A stretch of 64,000 bases of DNA from Ficedula albicollis (taxonomy: Eukaryota; Chordata; Aves; Passeriformes; Muscicapidae): contig NC_021684.1 of NCBI RefSeq assembly GCF_000247815.1, positions 6,397,814 to 6,461,813 on the forward strand. Reading direction: 5' to 3'. Position numbers and translations under genes: made by a program. Below are positions 1 through 12,480 of the stretch, piece by piece (positions within the stretch are counted from its first letter, which is position 1; every line of letters begins with the position of its first letter). The notes below the pieces were generated by a model that saw only the letters and a program-made list of their open reading frames with translations, made no database searches and was not told the origin of the DNA.

Positions 1-2700
1 ATTATAAGCTGGAGGAAGTACAATAGCTTCTCTCCCTGTTAAATTACATCCTGATAACGATTTATGTCACGTACAACATTTTCAGGAGCACAACACTATT
101 CAAGGTGACTGTCCTGCAGGTTTTTGATCCCCATAATCTTATTTTTGAGCAGGCAGTGCTGTTACAGATTGAGAAACAAGCAATAAGGCCTTATCACATA
201 AATTAGCTCTCTTCAAGGCAGCACTAGTGTTGATAAGATGTCTCGTGATAGAGTGTCATGCAGAGGGACAAGAAAAGCAAGTGACGACGTGGAACCCTGA
301 GTGTAAGAAGGAGCAGGGCCCAGCTCCAAGAGTTGCCCTGAACCTGTGAACTGCTAGAAAAGGCTCTACCTAAGGAAACCAGATAACTCACATGAGCCAC
401 TGGGACATGAAAGCACCATGCAGACTGGCAATTTCATGTTTTCAGGTGAGGACCTCTTCCAGCAGGGAGATAAAGTAGGCACCATAAGGAAGAACAGAGG
501 GCAAACACAACGCATTTGCAGATAAAGCTTCTAATTGCAACAGGAACCCCCACACAGCAACCCAAAACCCTACAGCTGTACTGCTCCACCAAGCTTCTTG
601 TGCTTTCTTTCACATCTGCAGCCCAGCCTAGTTCTGCTGAGACCATGAAGTCAAAGTTCAGCTTCACATTTCCCTTCCCTGGCTGCTTTCTGATGGCTGA
701 GGCTTATTAGGCAAATGAGCATGTGGCATCTCCACAGCTGGCTGGGCCCCAAAATTGCAAGGTAGAGGCACTGAGAAACCAACAGGACCTCACAGGCTAT
801 TAACCAAAATTTCTTGTACTCGAGTGCACCGACATCTTATCTTGTAAGGGAGAGCTGAAGATCCACAGAAATACATTGAGGGTGCGCAGAAATAGCCTTG
901 TCATCACACCCACCCTCATGAATCTCATTTCATACCAGGGAGCCAGAACCCATGGTGTGGGGGTTTTTGGTAGCCCAGGCCATGATGGGCACACACACTC
1001 AGCCTCACTGCCCACATGGCTGGGAGGCTGCTTCTGCTTCTCTGAGCTGGACCCTGTGGTCACCTTCTCTTCTCCTTCTAAGCTTTATCTCATCTCTCTC
1101 TGCCCCATGTTCCTGGCAGTGCCATGCTATGAACAGGATGAGCCATATCTTTTGCAACAGGACTGGCTCACCCTCCTCCTGGGGTCATTGGTCACTTCAC
1201 TCATTGTATTATTAACATGACACATTTTTTTTCACCCTACTGCTGTTTATTGCTGGGAATTGGTTTGATCAGAACCAGTGAATCATGAACCCAGCAATAA
1301 AAAATAAGTCACGAAGCCAAGAGGCTCAAATCTCACTGCACATGTAGCTTTCCTGTGAAGGGAGACGTGAGTTTTAACCTCCCCTTGAAATGAAATTGCT
1401 ACTAACAGACCATGCTGAAGGGCAGTGGGATCAGCAAAATACACCTGGAAGTCCAAGGTACAGAGGTCTACAGCACTGCAACCTACCCCAGCTAAAAATG
1501 TTGTAAGCAAGCTGTTAGAGGTGGAAATGGGAGGAATAGCCATTTTTTACCTGCATTTCAAAATTGAATCAATATTTGATCCTTCACCTCCGCTCAAAAG
1601 ATTAAGTACAACATTCAGAAAGGACACACACTTCACACCACCTTTGGAGGGGAAAAAGCCAAACCACAAACAAAACAAGAAACTAGCAAGAACACCAAGC
1701 AAAGCAGCAGTAAATCTGGTAACAAACCCACCTCCCTCCTGCACCCCAGCCCAATAAAATATTTTGGTGCTACATCCCCCCTCCCATATTCTTTTTAATT
1801 TCTGAGTGTTTTCACAGTTTCTGTTTACCTAGGACCAGAGCTGGCTGCTGTACCACACTGAAAGGCATCCTTGCAACATGCCTGAGAAGCTTTGTCTTTG
1901 GCATGATATAGCTGACATTAGATTCACTGCAGCTGCAGCAGCACTGAGTATAAATGTGCTTCTTGGTGGCTGCAGACTCTGCCCAGATCCCTTCAGACAG
2001 CAGGAAGTCTTACACTGGCCTGACAGCTCGTTTCAGCAGCCATTTCTCCAGGGCATGGTATTAATATATCTTCATTGTTAGTCAAATACCACACAGGCCA
2101 GGAAAGATCCTCTCCCATAAAATCACAAGCTCAAGTCAAAGACCAAAAAGGGTTTTGAGCCCAAAGAAACTGTACTTTTGGGATGCCTAACTCACCCCAA
2201 AAGACTTTTAAAACATCAAAACCTAATAGTAGAAAGCTCAGAAGATATTGCATTCTATAACCTGTGCTCTTGGCCAACTCCAAGCACAACGCTTTTAAGA
2301 AAAAAAGCAAACAGCAGAGCAATGAATTTCATTACTATTATTAACACTGAATGGAACTTAGCTTCCCTAATAGTTTGGCAGGCAAATCAATGGCAAAGTG
2401 TGGCCACTGGCCAGCCCCAGTGGGGATCATTGGGGAGGACTGGGAAGCAGAGCTTTCCCAACCCTTGCTGATATCATCTTAGAGCCTGGGGCATCCGATT
2501 TGATTACCCTTATCTGAACCTGCATGCTATTTGCATCCAGAGTTGCTTGGATGCAGAAATCACCTTGATGACTTTCCATTATGCTGGATTCCACTAAGCT
2601 TGAGGCTCTGAAGAGGCATTTCAGACACTTGCTCCAAGCTCCTTAGCAATGTGAAGAAAGGTTTGTCAGCCTAAATCTAAACACATTGACTCAACAACTT
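1..2700. other. Non-coding sequence, no gene seen
   Basis: Only short overlapping open frames occur here (longest about 114 codons, 876-1220), with no recognisable domain and no supporting splice sites. No tandem repeat, transposon end or RNA gene was recognised. The base composition is mixed and CpG-poor, as in bird introns or intergenic DNA. Confidence 0.6.
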
Positions 2701-2814
2701 TTGAAAGTGAAACAACTTTTCTGTGCAAACTTTTTTTGAATGAGACAGTTTCTGATTTTTTGAAAGTGAAACAACTTTTCTGTGCAAACATTTTTGAATG
2801 AGAAAGTTTCTGAT
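2701..2814. repeat. Two-copy tandem duplication, 59-bp period
   Basis: Copy 1 starts at 2701 and copy 2 at 2760. Both begin ttgaaagtgaaacaac and end near tttctgat. They differ by about three changes, including the length of a T run. A few T residues separate the copies. There is no coding role; the divergence argues for a genuine, not very recent duplication. Confidence 0.9.
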
Positions 2815-4159
2815 CCTCAGTCTTCCGCCAGGACTATTACCTTTTCCCTGGAGTTGTAGCTAATGGAGCCATGTTGTTGAGTAAAAGTAACAGCTATCAG
2901 TGCTGCACAGAGGGTCACTCCACAAATGGACCCTGAAGTCTCAAACACCAGAATGAAAACAAAAATTTCTGTTCATTTGTTCAAGCTATTGTTTTCAGAA
3001 GGGAAATGTAGAAAAGTGCTGACCTATGATTGCCAGACTCCTGAATCAGACAGCATGTGAAAAATCTGGAGAACAGGGAAAAGGCTAAAACCTAGAGCTC
3101 CAATAGACAACAGGATGAAGTGTGACACTACAAAGATGACCAGAAAGCTGACCTCAAGTCCAAATTCAAATGGAAATCAATGAGAATTCAGGTATCCTTA
3201 ATACTAGGGGTAGACACATAGAAAAAGGTACATCAGCTAACAAGCAGCTAACATTTCAACCACCACAGCAAATGAGTTATCTACAGCTCATAATATAGAG
3301 AAAAACAAACATCTGAAAAGCAAGAGATAGAGGTTAGTGAGAGAAGAGACAGACTTCTCAGGAATTGCTTTTACCAGACAGACACTGCCCAAAACACAGA
3401 GATTGTAAATCCATTTCCTGTGGGTTGTCTCAGGTTAGACAGCACACCAGCATGGCTGTGGATTAAAACAAAAACAAAACCCCTAAGTCTATCCATCACC
3501 TCCCACATTTCTCCATTTCCGGGACTCTTATAGGCAAGAAAGCAGAAAACTTTTGCTAGACCCACCACTTTTAGCACAGTGTTTTTGTAACCCTCTTCTT
3601 GAAAACAGTTGATTAAATATTGCTGTCATAAATTCAGCCTAGTAACAGCTGGGACAGATTTACAGGGGATGTTGTTTCTTTTTTATGACTATCTATTATT
3701 CATGGTGTGTTAGCCCTTACAATGTGTTTAGCCAAGGAAAAAAAAAAGATAAGATATCCTCTGGTTGATTATTGACAGATTCTTGGCAGCTTGTGTCCCC
3801 AGGACTGCCTGGTCACAAATAAAATGAATCCAGCCTCTAAAAGCACTGATTCAATAACTTGGCTATGTCAGACTGGAAAATGATATGGACTGAAGAGGAC
3901 AGGGGCAATCACTTGTAACAAACACTGTATTTTTGTCTCTTAAATCTCAGGCACAAGTTTGTCAGAAGAGCTTAGCTGTCAGCCCCAGGAGTGTGCAGTA
4001 AATGCTTCCCCAGAAAGAGCCTGACCTGATTCCTTCCTCCTCAGGAAAGCAATGTCTGCTCTAAAGGTACCAGTGGCATGTACAGGAGGATTTCAGGTGA
4101 CAAGTATCCCAGGAACTGTGTCAGTCAGTCACAAATGTCCCTGTGGACAAGAAGCCAAT
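2815..4159. other. Non-coding sequence, no gene seen
   Basis: No open frame in this stretch exceeds about 70 codons. A short poly-A run occurs near 3737. No transposon, RNA gene or conserved-looking block was recognised. Confidence 0.55.
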
Positions 4160-4318
4160 CTCCCCTCAGCCTGGAGAACACCATTGCTAACACACACTAC
4201 TCTGCTGCCCTGTCAGCTACATGGGCACATTCACCTGAGCTCCCCTCAGCCTGGAGAACACCATTGCTAACACACACTACTCTGCTGCCCTGTCAGCTAT
4301 ATGGGCACATTGACCTGA
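4160..4318. repeat. Two-copy tandem duplication, 80-bp period
   Basis: Copy 1 (4160-4239) and copy 2 (4240-4318) both begin ctcccctcagcctggag. They differ at two positions, near 4219/4299 (c to t) and 4231/4311 (c to g). The open frames crossing it change frame between the copies, because 80 is not a multiple of three, so it is not a protein repeat. Confidence 0.92.
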
Positions 4319-4785
4319 ACCACAGACAGCAGAGATCAGTGCCTGCCTGGTGTGATTTACACCATGCCAGACTTCAGGAGACATGGATAGCAACTGCAAA
4401 GCCACTAGAGAGAACAAGAGTCAAGGCTTAGCCTGGCTGTTCAATATTTTGGTCTCCTCAGAAGCATCAGAAGATATTAAGACGTGACACCAAATTGTAT
4501 TTTTGTTCAGCAGCTGAAACCTGATTACTTCCCAAATTTTGTCTTCCCCAATTTTGAACAGGGACAGCTTCTGAGGAACAGAGGAATATGCCAGCAGCAT
4601 TCCTGACACCAGCCTATCTGGCCAGTACCATCCCATAAAAAGAGGTGACGAGAATGAGTTACATCCCTCACTTCATTCACACACTCACAGTTGTCATTAA
4701 AGCACCAGCCATAGGTTTTTACCTTGCCTCTATCCTACAGATTTCAGATGTTGCTCAGGAATGACACTCCTGCTGCACTTTAAGT

Positions 4786-4954
4786 ATCTACAAGGCCTCA
4801 TCCTAAAACCACTGTATGCAGGGACTATATCTTTCAGAGGCTGAATTTCCCAAAAAGAGGAAAGCTTGGAATCTACAAGGCCTCATCCTAAAACCACTGT
4901 ATTCAGGGACTATGTCTTTCAGAGGCTGAATTTCCCAAAAAGAGGGAAGCTTGG
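4786..4954. repeat. Two-copy tandem duplication, 85-bp period
   Basis: Copy 1 (4786-4870) and copy 2 (4871-4954) begin atctacaaggcctcatcc. Three or four substitutions separate them, for example tatgcag versus tattcag. The minus-strand frame 4803-4997 repeats a peptide for this reason only. Confidence 0.92.
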
Positions 4955-5409
4955 GGATAAGCCTGCAGAAATGCAGCGTGTTGAGCAGAGGCACCAACAG
5001 GCACAGAAGATTGCCCTCAACCCCCTTGAACGTGCTGCAAATTCACTCCCAGCACAGGTTCATCCCCCCATTCTCACAATGAACAACATCACTGCTGAGC
5101 ACATCCCATCCCAGTACATCCCAGAAGCTCAGTATGGTCCTCTCACTGGAATTTTAGTGTCCAGGTTCTTTGCACACCTGCATCTCACCTCAGTTTGGTT
5201 TGCTACAGCCTCTCCAAGGCATCACTGTTCATGTGGGTGTATATGCACCAGGACAAGCTTTACAGAACTAATTTATTTAAAATAAGGCATTTGTATGCTG
5301 CTCTGAGCTGAGGATCTTTGCCAGCAATACAAGCAAGAGACTTTTTTTTTCAGTCAGCTGGGCAGGCTCCTTCTGCTGGGAATAACAAGAGCTGATTTCA
5401 AGCTGGGTT

Positions 5410-5465
5410 TATTTCAATCTTGGTCAAGTCACTTCAACCCTCCAGAGCTTTTCTATTCAGACTCA
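5410..5465 (+). mobile_element. MIR-like SINE remnant
   Basis: The block around 5419-5443 (cttggtcaagtcacttcaac) closely resembles the conserved core-to-3' part of MIR SINEs, whose consensus reads approximately ccttgggcaagtcacttaacc. Only about 50 bp are recognisable. MIR is an ancient amniote family, so a small degraded fragment is expected in a bird. A RepeatMasker run would settle it. Confidence 0.45.
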
Positions 5466-5660
5466 CTTATCTGCTGTTGACTATTAGATAAAGATGAACC
5501 TGGGCCAATTAAATAGCAGCTCTTTTAATTAGCTTTTTCCTCTCAGCAATCATGGGAAATACTGTTTGCTTGCACAGCAGATAATACAAGATCCAAGGTG
5601 AATGTATTTTATTATTGATCGTGCACAGTTCATTAGGCTCACAATTCCCTCACTTAGAAA
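5466..5660. other. CNE-like AT-rich block
   Basis: An AT-rich, unique, CpG-poor stretch with several homeodomain-type cores (gccaattaaat, ttttaattagc) and tattattgatcg. It directly follows the MIR-like remnant. The pattern resembles conserved non-coding elements, but no alignment was possible. This is inference from composition and motif density. Confidence 0.25.
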
Positions 5661-5921
5661 TGGCAAGAGAATCAGAGACTGGAGACAGCTTCTCAGCAGA
5701 GCCTCCCTTCTGGTTATAACCTGAAGTGTTGTTTTAACTCATTCATCATTTGTTTGCTTTGCCTCTTGGCTAAGTACCTCACCCCACCCCTCCACATGAT
5801 TTCTTCCTTTGGCCGACTCCATGCATGACTTGACTTCTAAACTGCAAGAGGTCACCTGACACACAGGTCAGTCAAACATTAACTCTGCAAGCACCCCGGT
5901 GTCACCAGGACACCAGCTGCT

Positions 5922-6073
5922 CACACATCCTGGCTCAGAGTCCCCAGGGTAGGTCCACACATCCTGGCTCAGAGTCACCAGGGTAGGTCATCCCACCCAG
6001 CACACCCAGGTACTGCCCTGCTGACTGTCCCAGGGTAGGTCATCCCACCCAGCACACCCAGGTACTGCCCTGA
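5922..6073. repeat. Nested tandem duplications, 34- and 52-bp periods
   Basis: A 34-bp unit starting cacacatcctggctcagag occurs at 5922 and 5956. The second copy runs into a 52-bp unit starting ccagggtaggtcatccc at 5978 and 6030. The two duplications share the ccagggtaggtc segment, so one formed from part of the other. Confidence 0.9.
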
Positions 6074-6640
6074 CTGCTCCTACTACTCCATTAGCAGGAT
6101 GTGCCTTTGGGAGAAAGAAAGGAGACCTATCAGCTACCTGCTCATCACTGCAGTGAACACTCTAAGCACCCTCCTGCCGCTGATAAAGAATCCAGCAATC
6201 CCCCTCCCTAAATAATTAACAACAAGCCTGAAAGCCCAGATTGGTTTCTGTTTGTATGTCTTTACCAGGCATTAGTGACCAAAGCCTGAACTTAAACAAT
6301 AAATACTTTACTCCAGCCAGCACTATTGTCATCGTGGGCTGTGTGGCCTCCAGAGATGCCCTGACCTCTCCTTGGAGCAGTGCTTGAGCTCAGAGGGCAC
6401 CTGGGACAGCCAAACACCCAGGCAAAAAGCTGAAGTCAGGACAGCCCCAGAAAGCACAGCTCCACAGCCAGATCTGGGAGAAGAGCTGATACCATCAGCA
6501 TGCTGGTTACGTGAAATAAACCCCAGATTGTGCATGGGAGGGAGAGACTCATCTCCTCACTCCTGCTAAGACCTACTGAGGGTGCTAATTGCTCTCCCTA
6601 GGGAACCACATCGCCCAAACCCCAGTTATTTCAAGACAGT
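6074..6640. other. Non-coding sequence, no gene seen
   Basis: Two opposed frames of 65-68 codons (about 6329-6569) overlap each other and show no domain or splice support. Nothing else was recognised. Confidence 0.5.
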
Positions 6641-6915
6641 GAGGTTCAGCTGCCTTATCTCGTTGTGATACCAGGTGGGTGAAACTGCAGCAGCGAAAGG
6701 ATAAAACCAGAGAAGGCCTTGTGCTGTGTGAGGACGGCAGTGACGCATATCAAACAGCGAACTTCAAAAGCCCTTATCCAGCTGGGAGCTGGGTGATGAT
6801 GTGTCTCCTCGGAGACAAAGGGCCCCTGAGAGCCAGGAGCGCTCATTAAAGCTTTGGGCCAGCTCCCAGAGCCGAGCCTGGGCTCAGGCTCTGCCAGAGC
6901 TGGAGATAAGAGCAC
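6641..6915. promoter_or_regulatory. Candidate enhancer: GATA and E-box cluster
   Basis: Within about 270 bp there are five GATA-type sites: ttatct at 6655, tgata at 6666, ggataa at 6699, cttatc near 6773 and agataag at 6904. There are E-boxes cagctg at 6647 and 6779 and caggtg at 6672, and a CRE-like tgacgcat at 6741. Two cagctg boxes lie within a few bases of a GATA site, as in GATA/bHLH composite elements, although the exact spacing differs from the classic E-box-N9-GATA arrangement. This is motif evidence only; activity and cell type are inference. Confidence 0.3.
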
Positions 6916-7060
6916 AGAAAAGCTGCCTCTGCAAACCCCTTCCTGCCACTCCCCCTCCCCGGGCCTGCCTCTTGCACCAGCGGATTAACCTTTTGTGCCT
7001 CCCACCCTTGGTTTTTTCCTCCCATATCTGTTTTCCACCGTCACCGCAACCCCCAGATAC

Positions 7061-7166
7061 AGAGGCCACAACAAAGCACAGCAGCCTCATTTCAGCCTTT
7101 GAGCACCATCCCAAGAGGCCACAACAAAGCACAGCAGCCTCATTTGAGGCTTTGAGCACCATCCCG
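7061..7166. repeat. Two-copy tandem duplication, 53-bp period
   Basis: Copy 1 (7061-7113) and copy 2 (7114-7166) begin agaggccacaacaaagc. They differ at about three positions, most clearly tttcagcc versus tttgaggc. It lies just downstream of the GATA/E-box cluster. Confidence 0.92.
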
Positions 7167-10100
7167 AAAGCACCACTGTGTCAGTCTCAGCCTTGGTTTC
7201 ATCCGGGACATGCAAACCCAAGGAGCACAGCTTGGAGAGAAGGTGGTCCAAGGGCAGTGCCAGCTTCAGGCAGATACCTGTGAAATAATCACACCAGAGT
7301 CATGCTGCAAATTCAGACAGAAATAGAGATGCATCCGATCCCACCAGAGCCCTGGGGAGGACTTGGACAGGCATGCTGCTCTTACTCATCCTGTAATCCA
7401 TCTGGGAGAGACCTTCCTTTGCTTCCTTTTGCATATCACTGCCACATCTTCAAGTATCTTGACTTGTGTCTTGGAAAACCTCCCCTTTTATAATTACCGG
7501 GATTTTAAAATAATTTATCCATTTGTCTTTATCAATATCATGATCACATGAAACTTTTTGAAACTATGTTTTGGCCTGGAATGGGGACAGGATAGAAAAG
7601 AGTCAATACAGTAAGAGATGAGAAAACATACAATCACCTGTATCTTGCACAGCTTTTCTCTGGGTGTCTATATTTGAAAGACAAGTGTCTGCTAGGGAAG
7701 GCAGGACCCTCCTGTGGAATGGAGAATGTAAACCCCCTCCCTCCAAATTATTATAATTCTGAAATTAAGGGGCTCTCAGGCAAAAATTTGTGAGTAGGAA
7801 TAACAGTTCTTTACTAGTATGTGTAATAAAGCAAACAAACAACAGCAACTACGGAATTAACCCAGGTGCCCCCATAGGACTCTGAGGAGCACTAAGCTGG
7901 GCAGGCAGGAGTGAGCTCTTTCTTCTTCCTGCATTTTGGAGACAATATTTCAAAGAAAGCTGCTTAAAGCAGCCAAACCAACAAGCTCCTCTCAATAAAA
8001 GGGAGCTCCTGCCCTACCAGATACAGCTGCCCTACCCCTGGCAAGCCCAGCCTGCAGCAGTGCCAGGTCTGAGCTCCTGGTAATTAATATTTTTAGACAG
8101 GTCACACTTCTGATGCATTTTACAATAGGCAGAGACACATAACTGCCCGAAGTCCAGGTGCTTTGGGACTTATAAGGAGTCATCCTAGAAAGCTAACTGC
8201 ATCAGGTTACTCTGGATGCTGAGGTTTATATGAAAAGTACACCACCTATTCTCTAGGGGATTTTCCACAAGCCCTTTCCATTAATTGCTTCATTAGTATC
8301 TTGCAGAGAGAGTTCTGGGCACACGGGCAATAAAACCTAAGAAATGCACCCTGGTGCATTTGGCAGGTGGAATTGCTGGCCAGAATCTGCTCACTTTGCA
8401 TTTGCTTCCAAACTTGAAGCTGTGCCCTAAAGAAACCACAAAGCAATGATTCTTCAAAGAGAACCTCAACAGGGGGACAGGATTGGTTTGGCTTTCTTTG
8501 TTGCTTTCCAAAGCCCCAGAAAACAGAGGATATTATTTGTCTATGGAAATCTCATATACAGAGTTACATCTGCAGAAAATAATAAAGAGAGCACTGATGA
8601 TAGAAAATCCAAGAAATAACTCCAAGAGAGCCATGTGTTCATGGAAAAGCTACTATTTTTCCTGAGTGTAAACACATTTAGGGAACATAAAAATGCATAG
8701 AATCAGGTTACATTACAGATCTGTGAATGCCCAGCTTATTTTACAAAGCCTCAGCCTTTCAAGCTACAGCTCAAATTCTGCAGTGATCTCCAAAAAATTG
8801 AGAAACTTCCAAGTCTGAAAAAGTCCTGGCTTTTGCTCTTGTCGCTAGTTGAGACCCATCACAAGATTTTCTGACCAGTTAATACTACAGCTTAAAATTA
8901 GCATGGAAGGAACTGAGTAGTTTTGATGGAACCTGACAAGCTGGTACAAGAATAGGTTGATGAGTGGGTTTTTAAACTTTAAGTCCGAGGATTTCTTTGA
9001 ATCAAAAATGAAAGCAAAAAATGCCACAGCTGTAAAGTCCCTATAAGATGTTTTGAAATTATTTGAAGGGCTCCTTGTAAGCCAAAGACTTTGAGTTTCT
9101 TAGAATCTGAGTTTCTAGCTTTTTCTCATGGTAACAGTCAGGTTCTGGGTATGATAGTAGATAAAAAGTAGATTCCAGATCTTAAAGGCAACACCCACAG
9201 TAGAAAAAGATGGTGCAATCCAGGTGCCCATTTTTTTAAAAAAAATTGAGCTACTTTTTCTTTTCCTTTTAAATATGTAGGGCCCTGACACAAAGCTCGA
9301 AAGGCTGAAAGGGAGAACAGCACAGTGAAGAAAAAGGGCATCCCATCTTTCAGATGCAGCCCAGCCACAGATTCTTGGGAGAAGTGCTCATGACACTAAT
9401 TTTTAGAAGTCCATTTACGTATTTTGGAGAAAAAGCAGAAATGAAAGCAATGTGAACTATTAGGGAAAACCAGCAGGGAGGGAAAAGGGTTATAAATTCT
9501 TGGTACAAGCCTTACATCCTATTCAGCAAGGGAACTGCCCAGAGGAACACAAGCTACTTGTATGAGAGAGTTTCACCCACTCAGCTCAAGGTGATTTTGA
9601 AGCACACAAAATGCACCAGTGGAACACAGCATTGCCTCTGCTCAAAGGAGCAAATGTTCAGCCAGAGGAGCATTCAAACAAAAAGAATGGCTGCCAAGGC
9701 ACAAGTTACCTGGGTTCCCAAAATAAAAATACCTGCAAGGTGTGTTTTTGAAAGCAGACCTCTTTCTGAGACACATCAAGATGCAAGAACTACTTTGACA
9801 ACAGCAGTTTACCAGGGCAATCTGTTAGAAGCATTAGGTGAGTTAAAAGAAGTGACTTCAGAATTATTGCACAAAATATAGTCAATAGATATAGTAGAGA
9901 GAATTCAACTCTGCTCCTCTTCTAGAAATTATGTTTTTTTGATTTTTTTCCATGCTAGGTCCCCTTTACTTGTATCCACTCATTCTCCCAGCACAATGGC
10001 ATCCACCTGAGTAAGGAAAAGCATCTTGTAAATCTTTCAGATTTTCCTGGGTTTTTGTTGTTGTTGTTTGCCACTACTTTCTTCTTAAATAGTCTCCTAA

Positions 10101-11375
10101 AAATTGTTTGCTTACATTGCAACCTCTTCATTTTTGGCATTGGTGCCAACACCAACAGGGAAATGAGGAAGAAAGGGCTTTACTGTTAGAGAAGAGGGAA
10201 AGGATTCAGGTCCAGTTACTGGCTACCCTAGAGGAGCCCTTATTTGAGGCAAATCAACTTGACAAGGATTTTCACATTACTCCATGTTTCAGATACAGAT
10301 CGATGAACAATATAAAACCAGTATTGTCAGGAACCTGAAACCAGTATTTTTTATTTATAAGAGCATTATACCTCACCATCTATCAGCCCCTAAACTACTT
10401 GCAGACTTCATCTTACCCACCCTGCCTTCTTGGGAGGGCTTTAGAAGCACCCTTGGTATCAAGAGGATCATTTTACCATTACCACACATTAATTTTTAGC
10501 AATTTCCTGAAGCCAATGGCTTCACACTTCACAAATATCCTTCAAAAGTAAAAGTGAACTCTATCACCTTGGTGCAAGGCCAAAATCCAAACTGGCACCT
10601 ATGTGATATGAAGATGGCTGAAATGCAACCTCTTATTCCTGCTGAGGACACTCCAAGAGATGCAATAAAACTGTCAGACAGCCCCTCAAAAGGAGAAAAT
10701 AAGCCCTCCAAACACAGAGCCACTGCAGAATCATATGGAAGTCAGAAATCACCACTCACCACGATGATGTGACTCATCACCTGATGGACAAGGCAAAGAC
10801 AGCAGAGCTAAAAGAGGAACAATGAATGCTCTTCACATCAGCCAGAGACAAGGCAACAGGCTTGGGATGCTGGGGGAGACAGCACAGCCTGTCTGCCATC
10901 ACACCCCACATGACAGATGTTATATTAATCCTTTCCATTTAAGAAAGGTGAACTTTCACTCCAATGCAGAACTGGAGAGGAGGAAGCTCACTCCCCTCCT
11001 CTCTCCACCCCAGCCCCTTTACCTGGCTGTGAGATGTGCAAATGTCACAATGCACAGGCTTTTGCTCCAGCCACTTCAGCCAGATGACGTTCCTGCTCTC
11101 TGGAATGGCTCTGGACCTGTGAGCAGCATTTTCATGGTGAGGCTTTTGAGGCATCTCCTGCTGCACAGTCCTGTTTACCTTATATTCCTTATGTTCTGAC
11201 ATGAGCCTGGCTTGTGCACACAACTGGCTCCTTTTAGCCATGATGCATTTACAGTGATCATTCCATGCCTTCCCAGGGTGTTAGTTTAGCAAACACAGTG
11301 TGTTTGTCACTCAGCACAAATCACAACACACTGCTCACACTCTTCATATGGGGAGACGTAAGACTTGCCAGGAAG
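7167..11375. other. Non-coding sequence, no gene seen
   Basis: Open frames here reach about 125 codons (10822-11199 plus strand, facing a 100-codon minus frame) but show no recognisable domain, and both strands are open over the same bases. Short runs include an A run near 9236 and a gttgttgtt stretch near 10057. No RNA gene or transposon was recognised. Confidence 0.5.
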
Positions 11376-11392
11376 CCAACAGAGGGTGCTGG
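11374..11392 (+). promoter_or_regulatory. Candidate CTCF-type site
   Basis: The stretch ccaacagagggtgctgg matches the CTCF core consensus (CCASYAGRKGGCRS) at most positions, with c-to-t in the second half. It is a single motif match without conservation or occupancy data. Confidence 0.3.
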
Positions 11393-12480
11393 GCAGACAA
11401 GAGCTGCAGGGACAGGCTGAACCCCAGTCTCCGTGCAGATATGCAGACTCTCCCTTTGGAATGTCTGAAAAATGCTTGCAGCTCCATCATGAAATAAACC
11501 AAAAAACTACTTTAAAACCAGCAACTGCATTGGAGCAGGTGGAGAGTGAGCCGGATGGGATGCCCTCCCACAACAATTTGTGAGGTTTTAAATATCTCTG
11601 CTCAGAGAAACGAAAAAGTCAAAAAAATCTCACAATTTCTCCAGAAATAAGAATGCTGGGGGAGGAAAAGAGGAAGAGAACACTTTGTTTCTATTCATTT
11701 TCAGGAATTCCATTTCAGTATCGACTTTTTTTTTTAAGCTTCAATTAACACTAGCTATCAAAATGAAGCAGCATTTGTACCTAAAAACATTGAAACTTTG
11801 TCATTTAGAAAAGGTCAAACAGTTTTCAAAACATTTTTGTCCAGTATGTTTCAGCAACTGAAATTCATCAAAGCCAACGTTTTTCTACAAAATTCTCCTG
11901 TCTCAGACAATTGGCATTTTCTGTGGCATGATGCTCCTCAGAGGATCTCCTTGCTAGCCCAAGGAAGGCTACTCCTTCCCTTTTGCCAGCAGCTGCCCCC
12001 CCTCATCAGGCAGCCCCTGCTGTCGTGTCAGACCTTGGTCACACCCAGCACAGCTCAGGAGATCAAATCAAAGTTCTGACACCAGACCTGGATATGCACA
12101 TCCACAGGGGTCATTACACACCTCCCTTTCTCAGTGTTTTATCTGCATTTTTTCTCTCTGTTTGATCACCCAAAACTCAGTCATCAGGCGGAAGAGTAAG
12201 GAGAGGTCTCTCCAAGAAACCTGCAAACCCAAACACCTGCTTACACTTGGATGGGATTTACTGACAAATGACTGCAAAACAGGAAAGCTGCACAGCAAGG
12301 GCTTCATTGCAGCTACAGAAGATACTTTCACAGATTGTGAGCAGAGTTACACAGAGCCTGGCATGCAGCTGCTTCTGCTCTGACTGCATGCTGAGAGGTG
12401 TCTGGCTCACAGTCAACTCCATCTTTGCATAGGCAGACAAGCTCAGGTTTGTCTGTGCTCATCTGTGTAGACATGAGTAA
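11393..12480. other. Non-coding sequence flanking the large duplication
   Basis: Short frames only (up to 93 codons, 11798-12079). A run of T near 11728 and a C-rich patch near 11995 are the only low-complexity parts. This is the single-copy left flank of the 1.26-kb tandem duplication. Confidence 0.5.
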
